Source: Reinekea marina
GTDB lineage: Bacteria; Pseudomonadota; Gammaproteobacteria; Pseudomonadales; Natronospirillaceae
Length of the DNA: 64,000 nucleotides
Reading direction: 5' to 3'
Assembly (NCBI RefSeq): GCF_030409715.1
Contig: NZ_JAUFQI010000001.1
Span: 1,611,001 to 1,675,000 of the forward strand
Shown here: positions 17,901 through 25,967 of the stretch, one piece after another
Numbering within the stretch: position 1 is the stretch's first letter
Layout of the letters: the number at the start of each line of letters is the position of its first letter
Made by a program: the position numbers and the translations under genes
Notes under the pieces: generated by a model
What the model saw: the letters and a program-made list of their open reading frames with translations, nothing else
Databases searched by the model: none
What the model was told of the DNA's origin: nothing

Positions 17901-20236
17901 TAGCTGCGCTGGTACCCGTGTTAGACCAAGCAGATTTGCTACGTTTTGATCCATTGAGCCGAGGGATGGCGCAAGTCTTTTGGGCTAGTCAACAGGGTTC
18001 GTCCTCATTAGTCGATACAAAAAGCTGGGCCGCGCGCGCACAATCGGCGTTCCAATTAGCGCAAGCATTGGGCAGTAACGATGCTAGCTTACTACTGTGT
18101 GCGGAAGTGTTCGAGGCTATGCAGCAGTTTAACGAAAACGAGTTGATAACTGAGAATACTCAAGTTCTAAAGCGTGCCGCCAATTACTTAGTAGAAGAGC
18201 TTGCGAACGACCAACTTGCGTTTATTACCAGCCAATATGCAACCGAGCTAGTAGAGGCGCTGCAACGCTCCGTAAACTTCGAAAGTTGGAGAATGTTTCA
18301 GCAAGCATTGAATAATTTAGAAACTCAACCTGCCAGTCAGTGGCAGTTAGCCCAAGCTTGGTTAGAAGCGCTTGTTCAAACTAAACAGTTAACATCTTTA
18401 AGCCACTACATACCAGAAGCCATTGCGTTGCTTATTGTGCCCGTGAATATTGAACGAAGATCGATAGAAGCAAATACCGAAATCAACGTCGATGGGTTAA
18501 TGGGCGAGCACGAGCGCATTAAAGATCGATCACTTCGGTTTAGTTTAGATAGCTTTATTCAACGAACAGAGCATCATCGTGATGTTGTTGTTCCTACATA
18601 CCATCATTATCTTGATGTAAGGCAAGAGATAATATCAACCGAACGAAACAAGCTAAGGCTCCATGAGTTTAAAGCCCGTCCATTAAGCTCATTTGTACGT
18701 AACCGTCTTATTAATGAATCTTACTTACCCTTAATTGGCGACAACCTTGCTAAGCAAATGGGGACGGTTGGCGATTCCAAGCGAACTGACTTAATGGGTT
18801 TGTTAATGATGATTTCACCGCCGGGCTACGGTAAAACAACCTTAATGGAATACGTTGCCAACCGCTTGGGTTTGATATTCATGAAGATCAATTGCCCAAG
18901 CTTAGGGCACGATGTTATGTCTCTAGACCCGCAGCAAGCTCCAAACGCTACGGCTAAGCAAGAGCTCCAGAAACTAAACTTGGGTTTAGAAATGGGCAAT
19001 AACGTTATGCTGTATTTAGATGATATTCAGCATACGCACCCTGAGTTTTTGCAAAAATTTATATCTTTATGTGATGGCTCAAGACGTATAGAAGGGGTGT
19101 GGAAAGAGCAAACTAAAACCTATGATATGCGAGGCAAAAAATTCAGTGTCGTGATGGCTGGTAACCCTTATACAGAGTCGGGCGAAGCATTTAAAATTCC
19201 GGACATGCTGGCTAACCGCGCAGATATTTATAACTTAGGTGATATTTTAGGTGGTATGGATGAGCAATTTGCATTGAGCTATATCGAAAATGCGTTAACG
19301 TCTAACCCAGCTCTAGCGCCACTAGCTGTCCGAGAAATGGATGATATTTATAACCTCATTAAAATGGCTCAAGGGAAGAACATAGCCGCCACCGATTTGT
19401 CACACCAATATAGCGGTGCCGAAATACAAGAAATTACCGGCATATTTAAGAAGATGTTTGTAGTTCAAGATGTGGTTCTAAAAATAAACAAGCAATACAT
19501 TGCCTCAGCCGCACAAGACGATAAATACCGCAATGAACCTTCATTTAAATTGCAGGGCAGTTATCGAAACATGAATAAGATGACTGAAAAAATATCAGCG
19601 GTTATGAATGATGATGAAATGATGCAAATGATTGCCGACCACTATATAGGCGAAGCTCAATTGCTCACCACCGGTGCCGAAGCAAACCTACTTAAATTGG
19701 CGGAATTACGTGGCAATATGACAGAAGCACAGTCGCAGCGTTGGGCCCAAATTAAGAAAGACTTCTTGCGTAACAAAGCCATAGGCGGTGATGAAGGCGA
19801 TGTCGGTGGTAAGGTGGTAGCGCAACTCGCTGATATGGCGGATGGGCTAGGGGAGCTATCTAAAGTAGGACTTGAACAAAAAGACTTTGAAAAATCAGCC
19901 ATCAATGATCTCATAGCGGCCATTAAAGACAATAAACCTAAGCAAGAAAATGTTTCTGAACCTAATGTAGAGCTGGTGAACAGTTTTGAAAAGTTAGCTT
20001 CGGCTATTCAAAGCAATGCGCCCAAGGTAGAGGTAATTAACGAGCCTGTTCAAGGGTTAGGTAAAATACTTGAAGTACTGGCGACCAGCATAGAAGAAAG
20101 TATTTTTCCCATTATGCATACTATGGATAAAAAGCTAGATATTGATATGAGAACCCACGATCGAATTAAAGACCTAACCGATCAAATTAGGGGCTTAGAA
20201 AAAACAGTGAATGAAAGGACTCGTACAAACGGCTAA
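14921..20236 (+). CDS. Giant AAA+ ATPase of the 'DNA repair ATPase'/DUF3686 type
   Basis: A 1,771-residue protein. The N-terminal third (about 60–450) is beta-rich and looks like a propeller (repeating FRWSISSDGKAIKYIDNRGER-type strands, with the conserved RTRVRTEHNCIARDI start). Long coiled coils follow at about 500–860. A single AAA+ module lies at about 1290–1450: Walker A PPGYGKTTLM (about 1300), Walker B VMLYLDDIQ (about 1362–1368), sensor 1 VVMAGNPY (about 1410) and an arginine-finger-like LANRAD. A helical tail (1,600–1,771) ends in a coiled coil. Databases often label such proteins 'DNA repair ATPase'; nothing in the sequence shows DNA binding. Position behind PspA-like and flotillin genes suggests a remodelling ATPase for a membrane assembly. 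Confidence 0.8.
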   Translation: MTELNNTQLNAADQAVDSAVAEGGAYEVISKRLAEQGKQLFEQAQELNTARLVEFGSADMAVIGRTRVRTEHNCIARDIVQVGEHLLFGYNVFIGLKKETKVEDVFALFDIKQTENGVELKAVEHENHFLKETSFVNDFSELYRYYKNTKLIQLAVKDGKLLAAFQIGEKLSDVRVFRWSISSDGKAIKYIDNRGERDIQPPPDYDFEWIEATRDDIVNGRHPHISILDTVFVETIGGDLTVKIENNTDNGLGIYSEPVEDETQSLDDCKIAYASVGNLILLKVLPYKESATRYLVYNKLNEEVMRIDAIGESCVQLPEDHGLIFPGGLYLQNGEYKRFDENVSGLKFQRAIRSPNGEDVLYAFYEPNEGVVGLFGYNLINKRLQNPIFCHGYALAESGQLVVFSAVNEATRVHPMQVWQTPYVSAEFASAQPQSQTFYGKIGNAELVRGISDIYSICRNIESQSVSSRLYEALAKASKRVFDDHYWLSSPETETLAQLLQQVAHTSELVIDEFEKVQSIQQQSKASMREAEQDQKDLLQKIRPDSWQSAEDYVNALSQLRHQRGHLITIRDYRYIDIARLDALDEELQQVNASLSEKTVEFLSSEQALDPYFEKITMLDSSVENAETIAELTPIIEDIESTVAGLDLLTELMNTLKVADATVRTQIIDAISNVYSKLNQSKANANHKKKGLGSSEAIAQFGAQFKLFSQSIVNALGLATSPEKCDEQLSRLLVQLEELESQFSEYDQFLSDIMDKREEIYESFEGHKQQLLDAQQRKAQSLTDAAGRMLTSIEKRSLKFTSDDELNTYFATDALVMKIRDLVQSLRELDAAVKADDIESRAKSIKEQALRSLRDKTDIFEEGGNVIKLGPRHKFSVNTQELDLTIIPRDGDLNIHLTGTDFFEPINSEKLHDLKDYWNLSIESETNDIYRAEYLASIVLAACEQGRKGLTSKTLRTAIKNEDELITIVKNIASPRYKEGYQKGVHDFDAAKILAALVPVLDQADLLRFDPLSRGMAQVFWASQQGSSSLVDTKSWAARAQSAFQLAQALGSNDASLLLCAEVFEAMQQFNENELITENTQVLKRAANYLVEELANDQLAFITSQYATELVEALQRSVNFESWRMFQQALNNLETQPASQWQLAQAWLEALVQTKQLTSLSHYIPEAIALLIVPVNIERRSIEANTEINVDGLMGEHERIKDRSLRFSLDSFIQRTEHHRDVVVPTYHHYLDVRQEIISTERNKLRLHEFKARPLSSFVRNRLINESYLPLIGDNLAKQMGTVGDSKRTDLMGLLMMISPPGYGKTTLMEYVANRLGLIFMKINCPSLGHDVMSLDPQQAPNATAKQELQKLNLGLEMGNNVMLYLDDIQHTHPEFLQKFISLCDGSRRIEGVWKEQTKTYDMRGKKFSVVMAGNPYTESGEAFKIPDMLANRADIYNLGDILGGMDEQFALSYIENALTSNPALAPLAVREMDDIYNLIKMAQGKNIAATDLSHQYSGAEIQEITGIFKKMFVVQDVVLKINKQYIASAAQDDKYRNEPSFKLQGSYRNMNKMTEKISAVMNDDEMMQMIADHYIGEAQLLTTGAEANLLKLAELRGNMTEAQSQRWAQIKKDFLRNKAIGGDEGDVGGKVVAQLADMADGLGELSKVGLEQKDFEKSAINDLIAAIKDNKPKQENVSEPNVELVNSFEKLASAIQSNAPKVEVINEPVQGLGKILEVLATSIEESIFPIMHTMDKKLDIDMRTHDRIKDLTDQIRGLEKTVNERTRTNG

Positions 20237-20309
20237 GTCCATCTTGTATTGTTTGTACATTAGGAAGTGATTGCCACACTCCCAAAATCAACGAAAGGAA
20301 TTAGTTGTT

Positions 20310-21620
20310 ATGACACGAATAAATTTTTTAATGCTCAGCATTATAGTTTTTGCGATTGGTTGCAGTCCTGAAGAAGGCGAAGTAAGGAATCCAGATGAAT
20401 GGTTATCGTCCTCCAATATTGACGAAGCAGAAACCTTATATATGCGGGATAATACGCTGCGGATGCTAACTAAAACGGGGGTTGTTGAAACTGTTGAAAT
20501 TAAGGACAGTGATGGAGCTGTTTTATCTGATGTTTCTCTTCAAGGCGGTTGTGCAAGAGGGGATGAGTTTTTTGGGCAATTATATTCTTATGAGGCCGGT
20601 GGTAATTACCTTGTGTGGGTTGATCCTACCTCTGGAAAAATAAAATCAATGGCATCAAATAATTTACCAAGTTCACCTTGTCGTTCTAGCATTGGAACCT
20701 ATCAAGTTCACCGATGGGACGATAGAATCTATTTCGAATACAGTGAGCAGCCTTATGGGTCATTAAGTCTAGTTGAGGCAAAAATTAGTGACAAGTATAT
20801 AAGCGTGAAGAAGGTGTTTGACTTTCCTACTACAATGGACGAAGTGAGAGTTCTAGATGAGCGCTGGTTTTACCAAACTTATTCGAGCTCGGATAATATA
20901 CTAGGTAATATCGACCGTATTCGAATAACCGATTTTAAGGGTGAAATACACTACGATGGCGTATCGACTCTAGCCTTTATTGTCGACGCTTATAACCCAA
21001 AAATCTTGTTAGAGATGGAGGGGGTATTTGAACTTCTGGAATACAGTAAACTTGTTTGGCAGGCGAGAAAAATCACGACAACCCCTCAACTAGAAATACT
21101 CTCTGAATACAATTTACAGCCTTCTACAACTATTTTGACATTTTCTAATGATCGAACACTTTTCGGTGTTGAAAAGAACGGATCCGTAGACCTGTTTGAA
21201 TGGACTGGTGAAAATATTCAATTAGAAAAAGAAGTATTTTTAGACAATGTCTATAGTTATCAAGCATATGGAAATGAAATAGTTTTCCTATCGAAAAGCA
21301 AAAGTTCCGATCAATATCTATTAACAAGTTATAATATAGAATCGAAAATTTTATCCGATCTAACAGTAGATATTGAATATACAAATCATTGGCTGAAGTA
21401 TCAGTTTACAGAGTCAAGTATTTTGTTTTCACAGAAGTTATATGAAGATGACGGAATAACAGTTAAAAGCTACGATCTTTATCAAGTAAAGAATCTAGAC
21501 TTAGGTTTATCAAATACCACCCCAATCAAAATAGACAGTTTCACACCTAACGACAATCTAAATTATGTTGGGGGCGTATATAATAATTTCTTTCATATAG
21601 AAGGGGCTAGTGCACCTTAA
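20310..21620 (+). CDS. Large lipoprotein of unknown function
   Basis: Lipoprotein signal peptide MTRINFLMLSIIVFAIGC, with lipobox FAIGC and the lipidated Cys at position 18. The start at 20310 has AAAGGA ten bases upstream, which rules out the longer in-frame start at 20271. The mature part of about 419 residues is beta-rich, with repeated short strands, aromatic residues and WVDPTSGKI-like turns, suggesting a beta-propeller or similar all-beta fold. No family recognised. It starts 73 bp after the giant ATPase gene on the same strand, so membership of that operon is possible but not shown. A protein of similar size and style is encoded at 58240–59511. Confidence 0.7.
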   Translation: MTRINFLMLSIIVFAIGCSPEEGEVRNPDEWLSSSNIDEAETLYMRDNTLRMLTKTGVVETVEIKDSDGAVLSDVSLQGGCARGDEFFGQLYSYEAGGNYLVWVDPTSGKIKSMASNNLPSSPCRSSIGTYQVHRWDDRIYFEYSEQPYGSLSLVEAKISDKYISVKKVFDFPTTMDEVRVLDERWFYQTYSSSDNILGNIDRIRITDFKGEIHYDGVSTLAFIVDAYNPKILLEMEGVFELLEYSKLVWQARKITTTPQLEILSEYNLQPSTTILTFSNDRTLFGVEKNGSVDLFEWTGENIQLEKEVFLDNVYSYQAYGNEIVFLSKSKSSDQYLLTSYNIESKILSDLTVDIEYTNHWLKYQFTESSILFSQKLYEDDGITVKSYDLYQVKNLDLGLSNTTPIKIDSFTPNDNLNYVGGVYNNFFHIEGASAP

Positions 21621-21628
21621 CTTATTGG

Positions 21629-22138
21629 TTATGCTTGGCTCGAAATTTGGGGCCATTGCCCTCGAATCTCATCGGCCAACCACGCTATTTTTTTATCCGA
21701 TAGTGCCCGGTAATCGAAATAGGGCACTACTAAACAATTATTAATGCTGGGTCGATAAATGCCTGGGTGTATTTCCTGTGCGTTTGTTAATACCCCAAGG
21801 TTTTCTGCAAATTGTTTGCCTGCTATTAAGGTGAGAGATTTCAAGGGTTGTTCTAATCTTGGGGTGCCTAACGTTAAAGCATGTTGGTTACCAGCTTGGA
21901 GTAATCTGTGGTCTCTAACTTGGCGCCAATCATCGGTATTTTTTGGGTTTATTGCATGTAATAATTTTGCATACACGTTAAAAATTTTTCGCCAGTGGTT
22001 TGAATTAACGGCAATCAGTTGTGAGAGCTCATTGCCAGACAGTGTTGTAGTGTTTTCGGGAAAAGTTTGGCTTGGCCATTCGGGCACATTATTGATGCAA
22101 ACGTTTAATACGGCCGTGGCTTCACCAATTACCTTCAT
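21629..22138 (-). CDS. DUF6942-like hypothetical protein
   Basis: A 169-residue soluble protein. Features include an early VCINNVPEWP segment, a helix NHWRKIFNVYAKLLHAI, the basic DDWRQVRDHRLLQAGNQHALTLG motif and a C-terminal VVPYFDYRALSDKKIAWLADEIR. These fit small proteins annotated DUF6942 in marine Gammaproteobacteria; the family name is recalled and not checked. The start overlaps the stop of the upstream MBL-fold gene by one base, so the two are coupled. Function unknown. Confidence 0.55.
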   Translation of the reverse strand: MKVIGEATAVLNVCINNVPEWPSQTFPENTTTLSGNELSQLIAVNSNHWRKIFNVYAKLLHAINPKNTDDWRQVRDHRLLQAGNQHALTLGTPRLEQPLKSLTLIAGKQFAENLGVLTNAQEIHPGIYRPSINNCLVVPYFDYRALSDKKIAWLADEIRGQWPQISSQA

Positions 22139-22992
22139 TAATAAACACCTAGGTCTTGCCCGACTTGAACGTCACCTTGAAAGTTTTGACGCACCTCGTT
22201 GATTAAATCTACTTCAGTAGCGCCCCACAGCAGTAGGTGAGTCATCACCAGTTTTTTAGGGTTCACTTGCGCGGCAATCTCTCCGAGTTGAATGCCCGAT
22301 GTGTGCATGGCGCTGTGGTAGCGCTGCCAATCGGGGTTGCGTCGGTCGAACCCTTTTTGCGAATACACTTCATGTACTAGCACATCGCAATTTTTCCATA
22401 GGTCGTAAACGTCTGGGCAGGGTGAGGTATCACCAGAAACTACAATGGTTTTATCGTTGGTGGTTATTTTAAACCCGAATGGCTCCCAGCCTTTGCCATG
22501 GTTCACTCCAAAAGCTTCAATGCGAACGGCGCTATCTTCATAGCAAACGCCAGCCGAAAATTCCGTAGCTTCGGCTTTGCCTCCGGTAGAGTTTATGGGC
22601 TCTAAGCCGCAAGTTCGGGCTTGAATGTCGGCGCCATAGGCTTTGTTTACATGATCAACTAAGTGGGCGGTGCCTTTTGGACCAAATACCTGCAGTGGCT
22701 CTTTTCGGCCCATCACCCAAGGCGTAAATATAATATCTGGCAGGCCAATGGTGTGGTCAGAGTGAAGGTGTGTTAAAAATAAATGAGTTAAGTTCGATAC
22801 TTTTAAGGCTGCAATACCTTGTTCATATGCGGCTTGTGCGCGGCGTACTAAACCAGGCCCGCAATCAATAATATAGGCGCGTTCTCCAACGGTAATTGCT
22901 GTGCAGGGTCCCATTCGAAGCGGGTCGGGGTTAGGTGTGCCGGTACCTAGCAAAACAACTTGAGTGCTATTATTTTGAGCGCTTGTTTGCAT
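22138..22992 (-). CDS. MBL-fold metallohydrolase (RNase Z/arylsulfatase-like)
   Basis: Metallo-beta-lactamase-fold hydrolase. The zinc-binding motif is LTHLHSDHTIGLPD; further metal ligands are in VVSGDTSPCPDV and in the C-terminal MTHLLLWG region. An initial VLLGTGTPNPDPLRMGP strand is typical of the RNase Z/AtsA-like branch. I chose the ATG at 22992 (MQTSAQNNSTQVVLLGTG); the longest frame would start at 23046 but adds an unlikely 18 residues. Without the RNase Z exosite arm it is more likely a phosphodiesterase or small-molecule hydrolase than a tRNA 3' processing enzyme. It overlaps the downstream DUF6942-like gene. Confidence 0.8.
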   Translation of the reverse strand: MQTSAQNNSTQVVLLGTGTPNPDPLRMGPCTAITVGERAYIIDCGPGLVRRAQAAYEQGIAALKVSNLTHLFLTHLHSDHTIGLPDIIFTPWVMGRKEPLQVFGPKGTAHLVDHVNKAYGADIQARTCGLEPINSTGGKAEATEFSAGVCYEDSAVRIEAFGVNHGKGWEPFGFKITTNDKTIVVSGDTSPCPDVYDLWKNCDVLVHEVYSQKGFDRRNPDWQRYHSAMHTSGIQLGEIAAQVNPKKLVMTHLLLWGATEVDLINEVRQNFQGDVQVGQDLGVY

Positions 22993-23068
22993 GAAAGACC
23001 TTTTCTCGTGCAATAGAGTTTGCCGATATACTAAAGAGAGTTGCAAGAATTATCAAAACTGCACAAGC

Positions 23069-23356
23069 TCATTCAACCTCAACCGGAAACCCATAGGCGC
23101 GCCACTGGGGTAGCCCTTCATCATACCGCCTTATGGAATACCCTAATTTAGAAAGTATTAACACGGCTTGGTGTGAAAATGTGCAATAAGGACCGCGACA
23201 ATATGCAACTATTTCAGCACTCCTCGGTAATTTGGAGATTATCGATTCTAATTCGTCAATGGGCGCGTTAATAGCCCCTGGAATGTGGCCAAATTTAAAT
23301 TCGTTTAACGGGCGTACATCGATCAAGGTTAAAGTGTTATTTGCAATGCCGTCCAC
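23069..23356 (-). CDS. Rhodanese domain, possible remnant of an ArsR–rhodanese gene
   Basis: A single rhodanese domain with TLIDVRPLNEFKFGHIPGAIN and an active-site loop YCRGPYCTFSHQA (catalytic Cys), ending in DEGLPQWRAYGFPVEVE. This loop and end are those of the rhodanese half of ArsR–rhodanese fusion proteins (about 220 residues), yet only 95 residues remain. The frame begins with a GTG at 23356 and is closed by a stop about 40 bases further upstream, with no ArsR helix-turn-helix in sight and no clear ribosome site. It may be a decayed or truncated gene, or a free-standing sulfurtransferase that starts at an unusual codon. Confidence 0.6.
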   Translation of the reverse strand: MDGIANNTLTLIDVRPLNEFKFGHIPGAINAPIDELESIISKLPRSAEIVAYCRGPYCTFSHQAVLILSKLGYSIRRYDEGLPQWRAYGFPVEVE

Positions 23357-23399
23357 TAATAAGTAGTTGGAGTTGTCTGTTTTATAGTCAGCCTAAGCT

Positions 23400-23790
23400 T
23401 GAAGAGACCCTCTAACCTATTCATTTTGCTAGGTTTTTTCCCTTTATTACATCGTAAAAGTACAAAGCGCTTGCGAAAAACTGGCCAAGTGGGCAATGTA
23501 TTCACAAATTGCATTGAAATTGTTTGCGCCAAACCAATGAGGCCTTAAAGTAATGGCTATTAAGACTTTGTTGTTAATCTGCGATTACAATAGTCAGTCG
23601 AATATTCAAACGCTGGTAGTTTTTACACATTTGTAAAAAAATCGAGACAGATCAAGTATTTGCTAATTAAAGGCTATATGTTTGATTAATCACAATAGTT
23701 CTTTTAACTTGGCGTTAAAATAAAAATAAATAGCACCTCCAATGCTGTTCATAATAATTATAAGTAATATTGTATTTAGGAGTTTTTACT
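23400..23790. other. AT-rich intergenic region with a palindrome, upstream of the peptide transporter
   Basis: About 390 bp with no coding signal. The one clear feature is the perfect dyad TTTTTACA-catt-TGTAAAAA at 23620–23639, about 150 bp before the first gene, which may be an operator. No convincing -35/-10 pair stands out. Confidence 0.45.
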
Positions 23791-24810
23791 TTGCGTTCAT
23801 ATTTTTTACGACGCTTGCTGCTTATCATCCCTACCTTTATCGGGGCGACCCTTATTGTTTTTTCGATGACACGTTTTGTTCCAGGTGGACCCGTGGAACG
23901 AATCATCATGGAAAGTTCAGCCATGGCAATGGATGGGGCGAGCGGTAATCGACAGTCAATGATGTTGTCTGAACGGCAAATCGAAAAATTAAAAGAGTTC
24001 TATGGACTCGATAAACCCATCCCAGAAGCCTATGTCGACTGGATAGGCAACGTACTGACCGGCGAGCTGGGTAAATCTACCCGTTACTACATGCCTGTGT
24101 GGGATATGATAATCGAGCGTCTGCCCATAGCGCTGTATTTTGGCGTGCTGACATTTATTATCAGTACCGTGGTGTCTATCCCCTTAGGGGTGGCTAAAGC
24201 CCTAAAGCACGGCGGGCTCATGGATAACGTATCGTCGGGGCTTATATTCTTAGGCTTTGCGGTACCGGCCTATGTTGTGGGCGTGTTACTGCTCACTTGG
24301 TTTTCGTTTAGCTGGGAGCTTTTCCCAATGGGCGGCTTTGTTCACGAAGACTTTGAAGACTTCTCTCGCGGCAAACAATTCTTAGATTTACTCTGGCACA
24401 CCGCGTTACCGCTCATTTGTTACCTTATCGCCGATTTTGCCGTGCTTACCGTCACCATGAAAAATAATTTAATGGAAAACCTCTCGGCCGATTACGTTCG
24501 CACGGCCGTGGCGAAAGGCATGCCATTTAAGCAAGCGGTAAAAAACCACGCCTTCCGTAATAGCCTTATTCCTTTGGCTTCTCACTTTGGTAACTTTTTA
24601 ACGGCCTTTTTAGGGGGCAGCTTCTTAATTGAAGTTATCTTTAATATTGATGGTATTGGCTTGTTAGGCTTTGAAGCGTTAGTAGAAAACGATTACCCCG
24701 TGGTTATGGGCTTACTGGCTATCACGACAGGCTTATTTTTAGTGGGCAATATATTATCCGATATTTTGGTGGCCTTGGTCGACCCTCGTGTTAAGTATGG
24801 AGCGAAGTAA
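23791..24810 (+). CDS. yejB: Peptide ABC transporter permease (YejB-like)
   Basis: Inner-membrane permease of the DppB/OppB family, closest in style to YejB. It has an N-terminal RSYFLRRLLLIIPTFIGATL span, a long periplasmic segment with ERQIEKLKEFYGLDKPIPEAY, and the permease coupling motif (EAA loop) near DYVRTAVAKGMPFKQAVKNHAFRNSL, then LGGSFLIEVIFNIDGIGLLG. The start is the TTG at 23791, eight bases after an AGGAG site; an upstream TTG at 23770 lacks such a site. Its stop shares one base with the start of the second permease gene. It is the first gene of an operon order permease–permease–binding protein–ATPase–ATPase. Confidence 0.85.
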   Translation: MRSYFLRRLLLIIPTFIGATLIVFSMTRFVPGGPVERIIMESSAMAMDGASGNRQSMMLSERQIEKLKEFYGLDKPIPEAYVDWIGNVLTGELGKSTRYYMPVWDMIIERLPIALYFGVLTFIISTVVSIPLGVAKALKHGGLMDNVSSGLIFLGFAVPAYVVGVLLLTWFSFSWELFPMGGFVHEDFEDFSRGKQFLDLLWHTALPLICYLIADFAVLTVTMKNNLMENLSADYVRTAVAKGMPFKQAVKNHAFRNSLIPLASHFGNFLTAFLGGSFLIEVIFNIDGIGLLGFEALVENDYPVVMGLLAITTGLFLVGNILSDILVALVDPRVKYGAK

Positions 24811-25898
24811 TGACAGAAGTAACAGCGCCACCGGTAGTAGAAAAAGAAAAACGTGAGTGGTTTAGCCCGCTGACGCGCAAAAAAATACACCGTTTTACGC
24901 AAATAAAACGTGGCTATTATGCCTTTTGGGTGTTCATGCTTTTAATCGTGTTGTCGGCTGCAGCCGAACTGATCGTCAACAACAAGGCATTGATCGTAAA
25001 ATATGAAGGCAGCTTGTATTTCCCCACCTATAGCGATGTTATTGGTGGCGATTTCTTCGGGCTCGATTACCCATATGAAACCAATTATCGTGAACTCAGC
25101 GAAAAATTCTCAAACGATGGGTCTAACAATTGGGTGTTGTTACCGCTGGTGCCTTGGAATGCATTTGAGCAAGACTTTTTAGACGGTGAATACCCTCCAT
25201 ATGCGCCATCGGCCGAACGAAAGCATTATTTAGGCACCGATAGTATCGGACGAGACATTGTTGCGCGCTTAGTTTACGGTTTTCGAATCGCCATTATTTT
25301 TGCCATGTTCTCGTTATTTATTTGCATGGGCATTGGTGTCTCTGTGGGTTGTGCCATGGGTTACTTTGGCCGTTGGATTGATCTAGTCGGGCAGCGTGTG
25401 ATTGAAATTCTTTCCGTTGTGCCTTTTTTGTACGTCATTATGGTATTTGCTTCCATCGTAAAGCCAGGCTTATTTTGGTTAACGGTGGTTTACGTCATGT
25501 TTGGATGGATGGGCATTACCTGGTATATGCGCTCGATGACATACAAAGAAAAGGCACGTGATTACGTAATGTCGGCTCGTGCCATTGGCGCTTCCCACGC
25601 TCGTATTATTTTTCATCATATTTTGCCAAACACCATCGTAATGGTGATCACCATCGCACCCTTTTTTATGGTGGCAGGTATTTCCGTGCTCACAGCACTC
25701 GATTACTTAGGATTTGGCTTAAGACCGCCAACGCCGAGTATTGGTGAGCTGCTGCAGCAGGGTAAAGCAAATTTAGACAGCCCTTGGATTGTGTGGTCGG
25801 CTATTTTGTCGGTCTCTACCATTTTAGTGCTTATTCAGTTTATCGGTGAAGCCGTGCGTGAAGCGTTTGATCCTAAACGCTACACGCGGTATGAGTGA
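24810..25898 (+). CDS. yejE: Peptide ABC transporter permease (YejE-like)
   Basis: Second permease, 362 residues. It has a cytoplasmic N-terminus, a first span near residue 35–55 (YYAFWVFMLLIVLSAAAEL), a periplasmic insertion of about 100 residues with the HYLGTDSIGRDIVARLVYG motif of DppC/OppC proteins, and the coupling segment ARDYVMSARAIGASHARIIFHHILPNT. The large insertion with YFPTYSDVIGGDFFGLDYPYETNYRE is typical of YejE. With YejB it forms the pore of an oligopeptide importer; in E. coli the Yej system takes up microcin C and other peptides. Confidence 0.85.
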   Translation: MTEVTAPPVVEKEKREWFSPLTRKKIHRFTQIKRGYYAFWVFMLLIVLSAAAELIVNNKALIVKYEGSLYFPTYSDVIGGDFFGLDYPYETNYRELSEKFSNDGSNNWVLLPLVPWNAFEQDFLDGEYPPYAPSAERKHYLGTDSIGRDIVARLVYGFRIAIIFAMFSLFICMGIGVSVGCAMGYFGRWIDLVGQRVIEILSVVPFLYVIMVFASIVKPGLFWLTVVYVMFGWMGITWYMRSMTYKEKARDYVMSARAIGASHARIIFHHILPNTIVMVITIAPFFMVAGISVLTALDYLGFGLRPPTPSIGELLQQGKANLDSPWIVWSAILSVSTILVLIQFIGEAVREAFDPKRYTRYE

Positions 25899-25967
25899 GA
25901 CCCACTTATGCCAATTAAAAACGTTGTCAATAATGAACAACGAAACTATAACAAAGGAACATAAACT

